DNA of 64,000 nucleotides from the NCBI GenBank assembly GCA_037444685.1, contig JBBILX010000001.1:1-64000 (forward strand), read 5' to 3'. Shown piece by piece: positions 30,685 through 38,979 of the stretch (within the stretch, counting starts at the first letter, position 1; every line of letters begins with the position of its first letter). The position numbers and the translations under genes are program-made. Under the pieces are notes generated by a model. The model searched no databases. It had not been told where the DNA came from and saw only the letters and a list, made by a program, of their open reading frames with translations. The DNA is from UBA964 sp037444685. GTDB taxonomy: Bacteria > Pseudomonadota > Gammaproteobacteria > Steroidobacterales > Steroidobacteraceae.

Positions 30685-31617
30685 GTGGTCGGCGAGAACG
30701 AAGCGATTGCGCAGCGGCTCGAGGAGGCCGCGCGGATGCTCACCGAGCAGCGTGCCAATCCCTGGCGGATCCGAGCCTACGAGCGCGCCGCGCAGACGGT
30801 TCGCGGGCTCCGTCAGCCTGTATCAAGGCTGATCGAAGCGCGAGGTCGCGATGCGCTGCTCGAGCTGCCGGGAATCGGTGCGAGACTCGCGACTGCGATC
30901 GAGCAGCTCGCAAAGACGGGGCGCCTGCCGCTGCTCGAGCGCCTGCGGCAGGAGGTCGACCCGCTAGAACTGCTGGCCTCCGTTCCGGGCATCGGTCAGC
31001 GCACCGCGGCCCGTATCCACGATCTGCTCGGCATCGACTCGCTCGAGGAACTCGAGGTCGCTGCCCACGACGGCCGGCTTGCCGCCGTGGTCGGTTTGGG
31101 GGCCAAGCGCATCGCCGGTATTCGCGATGCGCTCGCGGGCAGGCTCGCTCGAGTGCGGCACAACTTCGACGAGGCGCACCGTGAACTGCCGGGGGTTGCC
31201 GAGCTGCTGGACGTCGACGCGGAATACCGACGCGCGGCCGAGCTTGGGAAACTGCCGACCATCGCGCCGCGGCGGTTCAACCCGCGCCACGAGGCCTGGC
31301 TGCCGATCCTGCACACCCAGCGTGGCGAACGGCACTACACGGCCCTGTTCTCGAACACGGCACGGGCGCACGAGGCGGGGCGCACCCGGGACTGGGTGGT
31401 GCTGTATTTCGACGGAACCGACGGCGAGCGCCAGTGCACCGTCGTGACGGCCACGCGTGGGGCGCTCCGGGGTCGGCGCGTCGTGCGTGGACGAGAGGAG
31501 GAGTGTGCGCGCTTCTACGCACAGGCTCACTTGCAGGACCCGGATGCGCCTGGGCCGACACGACGCCTATCGCGGGGAACAGCAGCAGGGTCCTCCTCCC
31601 GGCGCAATCAGGGGTAG
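30685..31617 (+). CDS. Helix-hairpin-helix protein related to the PolX N-terminus
   Basis: Residues about 5–170 resemble the 8-kDa and fingers regions of PolX: NPWRIRAYERAAQTVRGL, then helix-hairpin-helix motifs LELPGIGARLATAI, LASVPGIGQRTAARI and AVVGLGAKRIAGI. The palm nucleotidyltransferase (GSxRRG, DxD) and the PHP exonuclease are absent. Instead there is a C-terminal domain of about 110 residues with HEAWLPILHTQRGERHYTALFSNT and DWVVLYFDG, then a low-complexity tail. It should bind DNA but not polymerise. The start is GTG at 30685, 15 bases after ftsH; the 3' end overlaps the cytochrome gene by 10 bases. Confidence 0.75.
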   Translation: MVGENEAIAQRLEEAARMLTEQRANPWRIRAYERAAQTVRGLRQPVSRLIEARGRDALLELPGIGARLATAIEQLAKTGRLPLLERLRQEVDPLELLASVPGIGQRTAARIHDLLGIDSLEELEVAAHDGRLAAVVGLGAKRIAGIRDALAGRLARVRHNFDEAHRELPGVAELLDVDAEYRRAAELGKLPTIAPRRFNPRHEAWLPILHTQRGERHYTALFSNTARAHEAGRTRDWVVLYFDGTDGERQCTVVTATRGALRGRRVVRGREEECARFYAQAHLQDPDAPGPTRRLSRGTAAGSSSRRNQG

Positions 31618-32063
31618 ATACGCGTGTAGGGGTTGTACGGCGGAGGCACGACCTTGTAGGTCGTCTGCAGAAAGGCGACTAGGTCCGTCAGCTGCCGCAC
31701 GGTCATGCGGTCATTGAGCGCAGCGACCTCCATCAGCGACTTGCCTTCGGGCGCTACCTGCGCCGGGTCGGTGCCCGAGGCGATCTTGTGCGACGGATTG
31801 ATGATCGCCGTGACGAGCTCGCCGTAACTGCGCACCATCGTGGTTTCGCCGCCGAGCTTGACGTTCGCCGCGCCGGTGCCGGCGAACTTCGCTTCCACCC
31901 CCTCCACCTTGTGGCAGGTGTAACAACCAAGGTCGACGAAGGCCCGTTTGCCGGCATCCGGATCGCCATCGGGCAGACGGAATCCACGCTCCGACTTGGG
32001 GTCGTTGACGCCACAGGCCGTCAGCACGGCGGTGAGCGCAGCGATTGTGAACGTTCTATGCAT
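31608..32063 (-). CDS. Lipoprotein c-type cytochrome
   Basis: The 151-residue protein has a lipoprotein signal with a lipobox ending LTAC near residue 19, then one haem site CYTCH near residue 52 and a likely Met ligand further on. It is a class I monohaem cytochrome anchored to a membrane and facing the periplasm. The ATG at 32063 was chosen because it begins the signal peptide; a longer frame upstream has no such features. The redox partner is unknown. It lies downstream of the NAD salvage genes on the same strand. Confidence 0.85.
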   Translation of the reverse strand: MHRTFTIAALTAVLTACGVNDPKSERGFRLPDGDPDAGKRAFVDLGCYTCHKVEGVEAKFAGTGAANVKLGGETTMVRSYGELVTAIINPSHKIASGTDPAQVAPEGKSLMEVAALNDRMTVRQLTDLVAFLQTTYKVVPPPYNPYTRIYP

Positions 32064-32167
32064 GGCGGTTCTCCCGAGGGCCGAAACGATCGAGATGACA
32101 CTAGCGCGCGGTGCGCGCAGCCGCGATACGCAACTGTGCCTAGGCGCTGCGGAGCTTTCGCCATCGC

Positions 32168-33501
32168 TCACTCGCAGCGGGCATCGCATTCGGCAGCCAA
32201 GGCCCTGAGCCGGTCGGAGATGGTCACCAGGTACTCGCCGCGCGTCCGGAGCGCGAGAAGCGGGGCCGGCAGCCACTCGCGCTCGATGCGCGCATGAGCA
32301 CGAATGGTAGACAGGTCCGGCGCAGGCGCCACGCGCCGTCCGTCGCGCAGCACCGGATGCAGCAGCGGTTCGCCATCGGCGGACTCGTCCTCGACACCGA
32401 TCAGATCGCCGCAGGCGGTGCCGTCGGCCGCCCGTCGGCGCAGACCTGCTTGCGGCCCGGCCATGTAGCCTTGCCGGCCGAACGCTTGCGCCGCGCGACG
32501 CCGGCGTATTCCTCGAGCTTGTAGGCGCAGTCGAGATAGGGCGCGTCCGCCGAGACGTCGAGACTCGTGCCGACTCCGAAGCCGTCGATCGGCGCTCCGG
32601 CGCCTATCAGGTCCTCGATGACGAATTCGTCGAGACCACCGCTGCAGAAGATCTGCGTGTCGTGCAGCCCGCGCTCGTCGAGCAGACGGCGTGTCTCTCG
32701 GGCGAGCGCGTTGAGATCGCCACTGTCTAGCCGCACCGCCTGCAGCATGCGTCGCCCGGATCGCGCCTGTTCGGCGGCGGCCGCGTCGGCCGCCGCGGCG
32801 ACGGCGCGCAGCGTATCGTAGGTGTCGACCAGCAGGGTGGTCGGCTTGCGGCTGGTGCGCAGGAAGTCGCGGAATGCGTCGGCCTCGCGGGCATGTGCCT
32901 GCACATACGAGTGCGCCATCGTGCCGAACAGGGGGATCCCGAAATCGAAGCCCGCCTGAACCGTCGCCGTGCCATCGAAGCCGGCGAGGTAGCTCGCGCG
33001 AGCGGCCCACAACCCGGCTTCGCCGCCGTGCGAGCGGCGAAAGCCGAAATCGACCAGCAACCGGCCGCCAGCCGCGCAGCGGCAGCGCGACGCCTTGCTC
33101 GCGATCAGGGTCTGGTAGTGCAGAATGTTCATGACCCGGCTCTCGACGAGCTGTGCCGCGGGCAGCGCCGCGGTGATTCGCAGCAGCGGCTCGTCTGCGA
33201 AGCAAGGCGTCCCCTCGCGCATCGCGTCCACGTCACCCTTGAACCGGAAGCCGCGCAGGTAGTCGGACGCCGCGGCGCCGATGCAGCCGCTCTGCCGCAG
33301 CCAGCGCAGTTCGTCGTCCGACCAGGACAGCGACTGCAGATACTCGATCACGGTTTCGAGCCCCGCAGCCACGAGGTAGTCGCGGGTGGGGGGCAGGCGG
33401 CGCACGAAGAACTCGAAGACGGCGTTACCGGTCATGCCGAGCTCGAGGTACGAGTCCAGCATCGTGAACTCGTAGAGATCCGTCAGCAGCGCAGCCCTCA
33501 C
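32168..33501 (-). pseudogene. pncB: Nicotinate phosphoribosyltransferase, interrupted by one frameshift
   Basis: The enzyme converts nicotinate and PRPP to nicotinate mononucleotide. From GTG at 33501 the frame shows LLTDLYEFTMLDSYLE, VDFGFRRSHG, VRLDSGDLNALARETR and CSGGLDEF, then GKATWPGRKQV, and stops at 32401. The missing C-terminus (GDLIGVEDE, GEPLLHPVLRDGRR) continues in another phase to 32168, so a one-base loss lies at about 32430–32455. Start and stop of the upstream nicotinamidase overlap as GTGA. The frame may be broken in the organism or only in this sequence; all but the last 80–90 residues read normally. Confidence 0.85.
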
Positions 33502-34100
33502 GGCGCGGCGACGGCAGTCCGCGATCGTGCCCAGCTGTGGGCGTCGGCGCCGGCGGCGACCATCTCCGCGAGTGCCCGATCGGAATCCCCGGCCTGGACA
33601 TCGACGCCGCGGATCGCATCGATGAGAACCGTCACGTGCAGTCCCAGGTGGCGGGCGTCGAGCACACTTGCCTTGACGCAATAGTCGGTGGCGACGCCGG
33701 CGACCCCCAGATGGACCACGCCGCGCGACTGCAGCAGGGTAGCGAGCGCGGTCCCGTCGAATGCAGAGTACGCATCCCGCGTGGGCGTCGTGCCTTTCGA
33801 GACGATCACTGCGGTTGCGGGCACGCGCAGGCCGCGCGCGAACTCCGCGCCGGTGCTGCCGGCGATGCAGTGCGGCGGCCAGGGCCCCCCGTGCGTGCGA
33901 AAGGAGCAGTGCTCGGCGGGGTGCCAGTCACGCGACAGGTAAACCGGTGTACCGATCGCCGTGAAATGATCTATGTAGTGGTTGATGCGCGGCACGAGGA
34001 CGTCCGCGCCCGGCACCTCGAGCGCCCCGCCGGGCATGAAATCGCGCTGCATGTCGACGACGAGCAGCGCTTCGGGTCCACTCACGAGTGCACCAGTCAT
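33498..34100 (-). CDS. pncA: Nicotinamidase (isochorismatase-like cysteine hydrolase)
   Basis: Nicotinamidase deamidates nicotinamide to nicotinate, feeding the phosphoribosyltransferase encoded next. The 200-residue protein has the catalytic triad in VVDMQRDF (Asp), SKGT (Lys) and TDYCVKAS (Cys), plus the metal-site DWHP and HGGPWPPHC typical of true nicotinamidases. The stop overlaps the pncB GTG start by 4 nt, tying the two steps together. Confidence 0.92.
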   Translation of the reverse strand: MTGALVSGPEALLVVDMQRDFMPGGALEVPGADVLVPRINHYIDHFTAIGTPVYLSRDWHPAEHCSFRTHGGPWPPHCIAGSTGAEFARGLRVPATAVIVSKGTTPTRDAYSAFDGTALATLLQSRGVVHLGVAGVATDYCVKASVLDARHLGLHVTVLIDAIRGVDVQAGDSDRALAEMVAAGADAHSWARSRTAVAAP

Positions 34101-34151
34101 TCCGTAAGCAATCTCCTGCGGGGACCGGATCGGTGCAATGCGCAGTTTCCC

Positions 34152-34835
34152 CTACCCGGATGCGGGGGGCGGCGAAGAGGGGAGGCTCGCGCGCTCCGCC
34201 GCAGCGTCACGCAGCAGCGTCTGAACGACGGCATCCTCGACCTGCGGGAAGTCTTCATAGGCCTGGCTGACGGCATAGAAGTCCGTCGGTGTACGGAGGA
34301 CGACGCAGTCGTCCGCGGTGCTCGCGAGTCGTTCGAAAGCTTCCCGCGAGGCGACGGGCGCGGCAACGATGATTCGCGAGGGACCGAGGCTGCGCAGGGC
34401 GCGAACCGCAGCCGTCATCGTCGATCCGGTCGCCAGTCCGTCGTCGACCAGGATGACCGTCTTGCCTCGTACCTCGAGCGGTTCGGTGCTGCCGCGGAAC
34501 AGCGTCTCGCGGCGGCGGACTTCTTCGAGCTCGCGCGTCGCCAGCGCTTCGAAGTCGATCTCGCGGCCGAAAGGGTCGTATCTGCCGTGGGCCTCCCGGA
34601 CGATGACACCTCCCGAGGCGACGGCGCCGATCGCGAGTTCCGGGTGCAGCGGCATGCCGATCTTGCGCACGACCAGCACGTCGAGTGGAGCCGAGAGAAT
34701 GCGGGCAACCTCGCGGGCGAGCGGCACGCCGCCGCGGGGAAGGCCGAGGACGAGCAAAGGCGGCGCCGGATGCCGCGCCGCAATCGCATGTCCGAGTGCG
34801 ATACCTGCTTCGGTGCGATCGGCGAACACGCGCAT
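34152..34835 (-). CDS. Phosphoribosyltransferase domain protein (COG1926 type)
   Basis: The 227-residue type I phosphoribosyltransferase has the PRPP loop VILVDDGLATGSTM near residue 126 and GLPRGGVPLAREVA near the N-terminus. Family members are encoded with stress genes; the Mycobacterium tuberculosis DosR regulon includes one near a nicotinate phosphoribosyltransferase. The substrate is unknown. It starts 7 bases after polX and is followed 51 bases later by the nicotinamidase gene, so all four form one operon. Confidence 0.82.
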   Translation of the reverse strand: MRVFADRTEAGIALGHAIAARHPAPPLLVLGLPRGGVPLAREVARILSAPLDVLVVRKIGMPLHPELAIGAVASGGVIVREAHGRYDPFGREIDFEALATRELEEVRRRETLFRGSTEPLEVRGKTVILVDDGLATGSTMTAAVRALRSLGPSRIIVAAPVASREAFERLASTADDCVVLRTPTDFYAVSQAYEDFPQVEDAVVQTLLRDAAAERASLPSSPPPASG

Positions 34836-34842
34836 GGCGCCG

Positions 34843-36579
34843 CTACCTCAAGGTCGCGCGCAGGCGCCGGCGCAGCTCCTGCAGCGGCAGGCAGTTGAGC
34901 ACGCGGTCGGGTCCGATCCATGCCCGTCGGGCCTGAGTGATGCCGAGAGCGACAAAGTCGAGTTCGTCGGGCGCGTGGGCGTCGCTGGCGATGCTGAAGA
35001 GCGCGCCGGCGTCGAGCGCGGCGTGGCCGAGCCCGTCGTCGAGGTCGAGGCGCAGGGGTTGAGCGTTGATCTCGAGATAGCAGGGCCGCTGCGCTGCGTG
35101 CCGGAACACGCGGCTCCAGTCGGCTTCGATCGGTCCGCGTTCGCCGAGCAGGCGCCCGGTGGGGTGGGCGAGGATCGAAACGTAGCGGTTGTCCAGTGCC
35201 CGCAGCAACCTCTCCGTCTGGCGCTTCCCGGGCAGGCGCTGCTGCGTGTGCACGGCTGCGATCACGAGATCGAGCCGTGCAAGCACCCTGTCAGGCAGCG
35301 CGAGGCGTCCATCCTCGAGCACATCGACCTCGACACCCTTCAGCAGAGTGACGCCCCGTCGGCTGTCGGCCACCGACTCCAGTGTGTCGATCTGCCTGGA
35401 CAGGCTGTCCGCGTCGAGACCCTGCACGATGCCGAGGTGGCGGCTGTGATCGGTGATCGCGACATACTCGTAGCCCCGTGCGGCGGCGGCGTCGAGGTAG
35501 GCTTCGGGCCCCACGGCTCCGTCGCTGGCGACCGTGTGTGTGTGCAGGTCGCCGCGCAGATCGCCGTTCGACACGAGCGCGGGCAGTCTGTGCGCGGCGG
35601 CCGCCTCGATCTCGCCGCGATCTTCACGCAGCTCAGCGGGCACCGGATCGAGGCCACGGACTGCGAAAACTGATTCCTCGGTCTCGCCGGCGATTCGACG
35701 GCGACCGCGAAAGACGCCGTATTCGTTGATCTTGAGGCCGGCCGCCCGGGCCATGCGGCGGATGCGCAGGTTGTGCGCCTTGCTGCCCGTCAGGTAATGC
35801 AGCGCCGCGCCAAAACTTTGCGCTGGAACGAGGCGCAGGTCGACACGCATGCCGCCGCGCAGCGTGCCGCTCGCGCGCGTCCGGCCGCGCTGCTCGACCG
35901 AGCGCACCGACTCGAAGCGCTCGAGCGCCGTGCCGAGGTTGACGCGCGCATCGCCCGTGAGCAGCAAGTCCAGGTCCCCCACGGTGTCGCGGCCGCGTCG
36001 CAGGCTGCCGGCGATCTCGACGCGCTGTACGCCCGGCAGCCGCGTGAGGTACGCGCGGAGCGTTTCGGCGCGACGCAACGCTTCGTGACGCGGCATCCTG
36101 CCCGCGCCGCGCGCCGCGGCCGCAGACGGCGTGAGGGCTCTCTCTAGCTGAGATTGCAGTGCCGGTCCGAGGCCGGCCGTCTTGGCGATCCGGCCCGATG
36201 TGACGGCTTGGCGCAGGTCGGCGATGGAGCGGATGCCCAGCGCAGAGTGCAGGCGCCGGACCCGCTTCGGGCCGAGGCCCGGCAGGGTCAGCAGTTCGGG
36301 CAGACCGGGGGGTGTGCTGCGGCGCAACATCTCAAGCAAACGCAGTCGGCCGGTCGCGAGCAGTTCGCGGATCTTTGCTGCGAGGTCGGCGCCGACCCCG
36401 GGCAAGTCATCGGGATCGAAACCCGCTTCGACACGGCTCGCGAGTTCCTCGGGCAGGCCACGCACGACCTGAGCCGCGCGACGGTAGGCACGAATGCGGA
36501 ACGGATTGGCGTCCTGGAGGGCCAACAGGTCGGCGACGGCATCGAAGGTGGCCGCGATGTCCTCGTTGTGTACCGGCAT
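34843..36579 (-). CDS. polX: DNA polymerase/3'-5' exonuclease PolX
   Basis: PolX fills short gaps in base-excision repair and carries a PHP-type exonuclease. The 578-residue protein has the 8-kDa domain (NPFRIRAYRRAAQVVRGL), helix-hairpin-helix motifs, the polymerase palm GSLRRGRDTVGDLDLL with its Asp pair and MRVDLRLV for the third Asp. The C-terminal PHP domain follows with DLHTHTVASDG, ITDHSRHL, HTQQ, ILAHPTGR and IASDAHAP. A GGAGGGG site precedes the ATG. It heads the operon with phosphoribosyltransferase, nicotinamidase and pncB. Confidence 0.94.
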   Translation of the reverse strand: MPVHNEDIAATFDAVADLLALQDANPFRIRAYRRAAQVVRGLPEELASRVEAGFDPDDLPGVGADLAAKIRELLATGRLRLLEMLRRSTPPGLPELLTLPGLGPKRVRRLHSALGIRSIADLRQAVTSGRIAKTAGLGPALQSQLERALTPSAAAARGAGRMPRHEALRRAETLRAYLTRLPGVQRVEIAGSLRRGRDTVGDLDLLLTGDARVNLGTALERFESVRSVEQRGRTRASGTLRGGMRVDLRLVPAQSFGAALHYLTGSKAHNLRIRRMARAAGLKINEYGVFRGRRRIAGETEESVFAVRGLDPVPAELREDRGEIEAAAAHRLPALVSNGDLRGDLHTHTVASDGAVGPEAYLDAAAARGYEYVAITDHSRHLGIVQGLDADSLSRQIDTLESVADSRRGVTLLKGVEVDVLEDGRLALPDRVLARLDLVIAAVHTQQRLPGKRQTERLLRALDNRYVSILAHPTGRLLGERGPIEADWSRVFRHAAQRPCYLEINAQPLRLDLDDGLGHAALDAGALFSIASDAHAPDELDFVALGITQARRAWIGPDRVLNCLPLQELRRRLRATLR

Positions 36580-36683
36580 CGGATCCCCTCCGGAATCCGC
36601 ATATTTTTAGCGTGATCTCGCAAGGCTGCGCTCTCGGCAATTACGGACGTGACAGTCAAGCCCAGATCAAGGATCATTGCCGC

Positions 36684-36908
36684 ATGACGCCTACTGCCCG
36701 CGAACTGCAGGAGCTCGTCGAGCACTTCGCACAATGTGATCGCAATCGCGATCAGCGCATCGATTTCACGGAGTTCACGGAGTTGCTGCGCAATCTCGAA
36801 GCCGAAATGTCCGGCGAGGAAATGCGGATCGGTTTCGAAGCCATCGATCGGAACAGAAACGGCAGCATCAGCTTCGCGGAATTTCGCGACTGGTGGCTCG
36901 AGGACTGA
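36684..36908 (+). CDS. Small EF-hand calcium-binding protein
   Basis: The 74-residue protein consists of two canonical EF-hands: DRNRDQRIDFTEF and DRNRNGSISFAEF, each with Asp, Asn and Glu/Asp at calcium-coordinating loop positions. There is no signal peptide, so it is cytoplasmic. It is divergent from polX and convergent with the kinase gene. A calcium sensor or buffer role is inferred; no partner is evident. Confidence 0.82.
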   Translation: MTPTARELQELVEHFAQCDRNRDQRIDFTEFTELLRNLEAEMSGEEMRIGFEAIDRNRNGSISFAEFRDWWLED

Positions 36909-36921
36909 GGCGCCGGTCGGC

Positions 36922-38505
36922 TCAGCTGGCTGACGCGGGGCGCGACGCAGAATCGAGTGCCGCGGCGAGCACCTGCGCCGCCTTCTCGGCCGACGCGATC
37001 TGTCCGGTATCGATCTCGAGCAGGTACGGCTGATCGGCCGGTGTCAGCCGCTCGTCGCGGCGAAGCTGGTCGGCCAGCACCTCGAGCGTGGCTTCCGAGG
37101 GGTCGCGTCCCTGAATGCCGCGCATCCTGACGCGTCGACGCAGCTCGTCGGGCGACGCCTGGCAGCTTGCGATCACGAGTCGGCAGCCGAGCTCTGCGGC
37201 GAGTGCGATGAATGGCGCCCGGCGTGCAGGCTCGAGGAAAGTCGCATCGACGATCACGTGCCGCCCGCTCAGCAGCGCCGCGCGGGCGCAGGCGTGCAAC
37301 CGCTGATAGGTCCGATCGTTGACTTCCTCCGCGTAAGCACCGCCATGCAGCGGCGAGCCCGTACGCGCGTCCGGCGCGACGCCGAGGACCTTGCGCCGCT
37401 CGACGTCGGAACGGATCCGGACTGCCGGCAGGATCGGCACCGCGGCCGCGCTGACCCAGGACTTGCCCGACCCCGAGGGCCCGTGCATGAGCACGAGGGC
37501 GGGATCGCGCGGCGCAATGAGCCGATCGGCGACGTCCAGCCGCTCGTCGAAACCCATCCGGGCTGCCGAGCGCAGGCTGTGCCCCACGGCACCCGTGACC
37601 TGCAACGCGTCGATCTTGGCGCGCACCAGTGCCCTGTGCACGGCGTAGATGTCGAGCACGGTCAGCGCCTCGTAATCACCGCTGCGCGCGCAGTAGCTGT
37701 CGAGCAGCACGGCGGCGAGGTCGGCGCGCCGCCTGGATTCGAGGTCCATGTAAAGGAACGCCAGATCGAGCGCGACGTCGCCGCGACGCAGTGCGGCATC
37801 GAACTCGAGACAATCGAACGGCACGAGGCGGCCCTGCCAGCGGACGATGTTGCGCGTGTGCAGGTCGCCGTGCCCTTCGCGGACGCGGCCGTGGTCACGG
37901 CGACTCGCGATCAGCGGCCCGAGTGCTGCAAGGCGCTCCTCGAGCCACTGGCGCTGCCGCGCGATGCGTGGGACGGCTGACGCGGGGCAGACTGCAGCGA
38001 GCTCGTCGAGATTGCGCCCTATCATGGCGCGCACGTTGGCGGGGCCGGCGAAGTCGGCAGGCAGGTCGTCGGGTGCTGGCGCGGCGTGGAAGTCGGCGAG
38101 CAATTCGGCGAGAGCGGAAATCTCCGTCGGCTCGACGTCGCCGCGCGCGAGCAGCTCGGACAACTCCTGGCGCCGGTCGAACTGCTGCATGCGAACCGCG
38201 TAGTCGACGATTTCACCGGAGCCAAAAAAGCACAGGCGCCCGTCTGTTTGGCGCAGCGCAACGAGGTCCAGGTACAGCTCGGGGGCCAGCCGCCGGTTCA
38301 GCGCCAGTTCGGCCTCGCAGAGCGTGCGGCGCGATTCGAGGGTCGTCGCATCGACGAACTCGAACCGCACCGGCTTCTTTATCTTGTACGCAAAGTCGCC
38401 GGTCAGGACCACCCACGACAGGTGGGTCTCGACGAGCTCGAACCCGCGGACCGGATGCGGGAACGAGCTCGCGTCGATGGCCGGCGCCGGCGGCGCCGGC
38501 GTCAT
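36922..38505 (-). CDS. Two-domain protein: aminoglycoside-phosphotransferase-like kinase fused to a P-loop kinase
   Basis: The 527-residue protein joins a COG2187-type protein-kinase-like domain (GHGDLHTRNIV catalytic loop, then FDCLEFD as metal-binding Asp) to a COG0645-type P-loop domain with GPSGSGKSWVS near residue 345. The substrate is unknown in this widespread family. The small heat-shock gene lies immediately upstream, with a 4-nt stop/start overlap, which ties its expression to stress. The Lys-containing YKIKKPVRF near residue 42 is consistent with a working ATP site. Confidence 0.8.
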   Translation of the reverse strand: MTPAPPAPAIDASSFPHPVRGFELVETHLSWVVLTGDFAYKIKKPVRFEFVDATTLESRRTLCEAELALNRRLAPELYLDLVALRQTDGRLCFFGSGEIVDYAVRMQQFDRRQELSELLARGDVEPTEISALAELLADFHAAPAPDDLPADFAGPANVRAMIGRNLDELAAVCPASAVPRIARQRQWLEERLAALGPLIASRRDHGRVREGHGDLHTRNIVRWQGRLVPFDCLEFDAALRRGDVALDLAFLYMDLESRRRADLAAVLLDSYCARSGDYEALTVLDIYAVHRALVRAKIDALQVTGAVGHSLRSAARMGFDERLDVADRLIAPRDPALVLMHGPSGSGKSWVSAAAVPILPAVRIRSDVERRKVLGVAPDARTGSPLHGGAYAEEVNDRTYQRLHACARAALLSGRHVIVDATFLEPARRAPFIALAAELGCRLVIASCQASPDELRRRVRMRGIQGRDPSEATLEVLADQLRRDERLTPADQPYLLEIDTGQIASAEKAAQVLAAALDSASRPASAS

Positions 38506-38939
38506 TCCACCTTAACGTCCAGTGCCCGGGTCGGTGTGCTCTTGAGTTTCGGAATCTTGATCGTGAGCGGACCGTCCTTGCTCTCGGCCTTGACGCCAGA
38601 GACGTCGGCGTTGTCAGGCAGCGCGAACGAGCGGCTGAAGCTGCCGTAGAAGCGCTCGACGCGGTGCGTCCTCTCGCCTTTCTCCTCCTTCTCCTGGCGG
38701 CGTTCGCCCTCCAGAGTCAACACCCCGTCGCTGACCTTGACCCTGATGTCCTCTTTCTTCACTCCTGGCAGCTCCGCGCGGATCAGGAACTCGGTCTCGT
38801 TCTCGCTGATGTCGGCGGACGGCGCCCAGTCGACCTTCATGCCCGTCTCGAGCCGCGGGAAGCGGCTGAAGGACGCGGGTATCAGCCGATTGAACAGATC
38901 GTCGAAGTCGCCGAAAGGCTCCCACTTCTTGATGGCCAT
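38502..38939 (-). CDS. Small heat-shock protein Hsp20
   Basis: This ATP-independent holdase keeps unfolding proteins soluble. The 145-residue protein has the alpha-crystallin domain at about 40–135, with AELPGVKKEDI, GVLTLEGER and GPLTIKIPK. A strong GGAGGAG site precedes the ATG. It sits between groEL and the two-domain kinase, overlapping the latter by 4 nt, so the three are probably co-transcribed. Confidence 0.94.
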   Translation of the reverse strand: MAIKKWEPFGDFDDLFNRLIPASFSRFPRLETGMKVDWAPSADISENETEFLIRAELPGVKKEDIRVKVSDGVLTLEGERRQEKEEKGERTHRVERFYGSFSRSFALPDNADVSGVKAESKDGPLTIKIPKLKSTPTRALDVKVE

Positions 38940-38979
38940 GGCTCTCCTCCTTGTCGGTGAGTGGATACGCTTGTGCCCC

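Noticed and set aside
32168..33501. Programmed frameshifting in pncB
   Set aside because: No slippery heptamer followed by a clear pseudoknot at the junction, and the family is not known to use it; indel or error is simpler.
33537..34898. A 453-codon plus-strand frame across the nicotinamidase and phosphoribosyltransferase genes
   Set aside because: No domain motifs; the minus-strand frames have catalytic residues and 4-nt overlaps.
37629..38960. A 443-codon plus-strand frame opposite the kinase and Hsp20 genes
   Set aside because: Product is Arg/Ala low complexity without motifs; minus-strand genes are clear.
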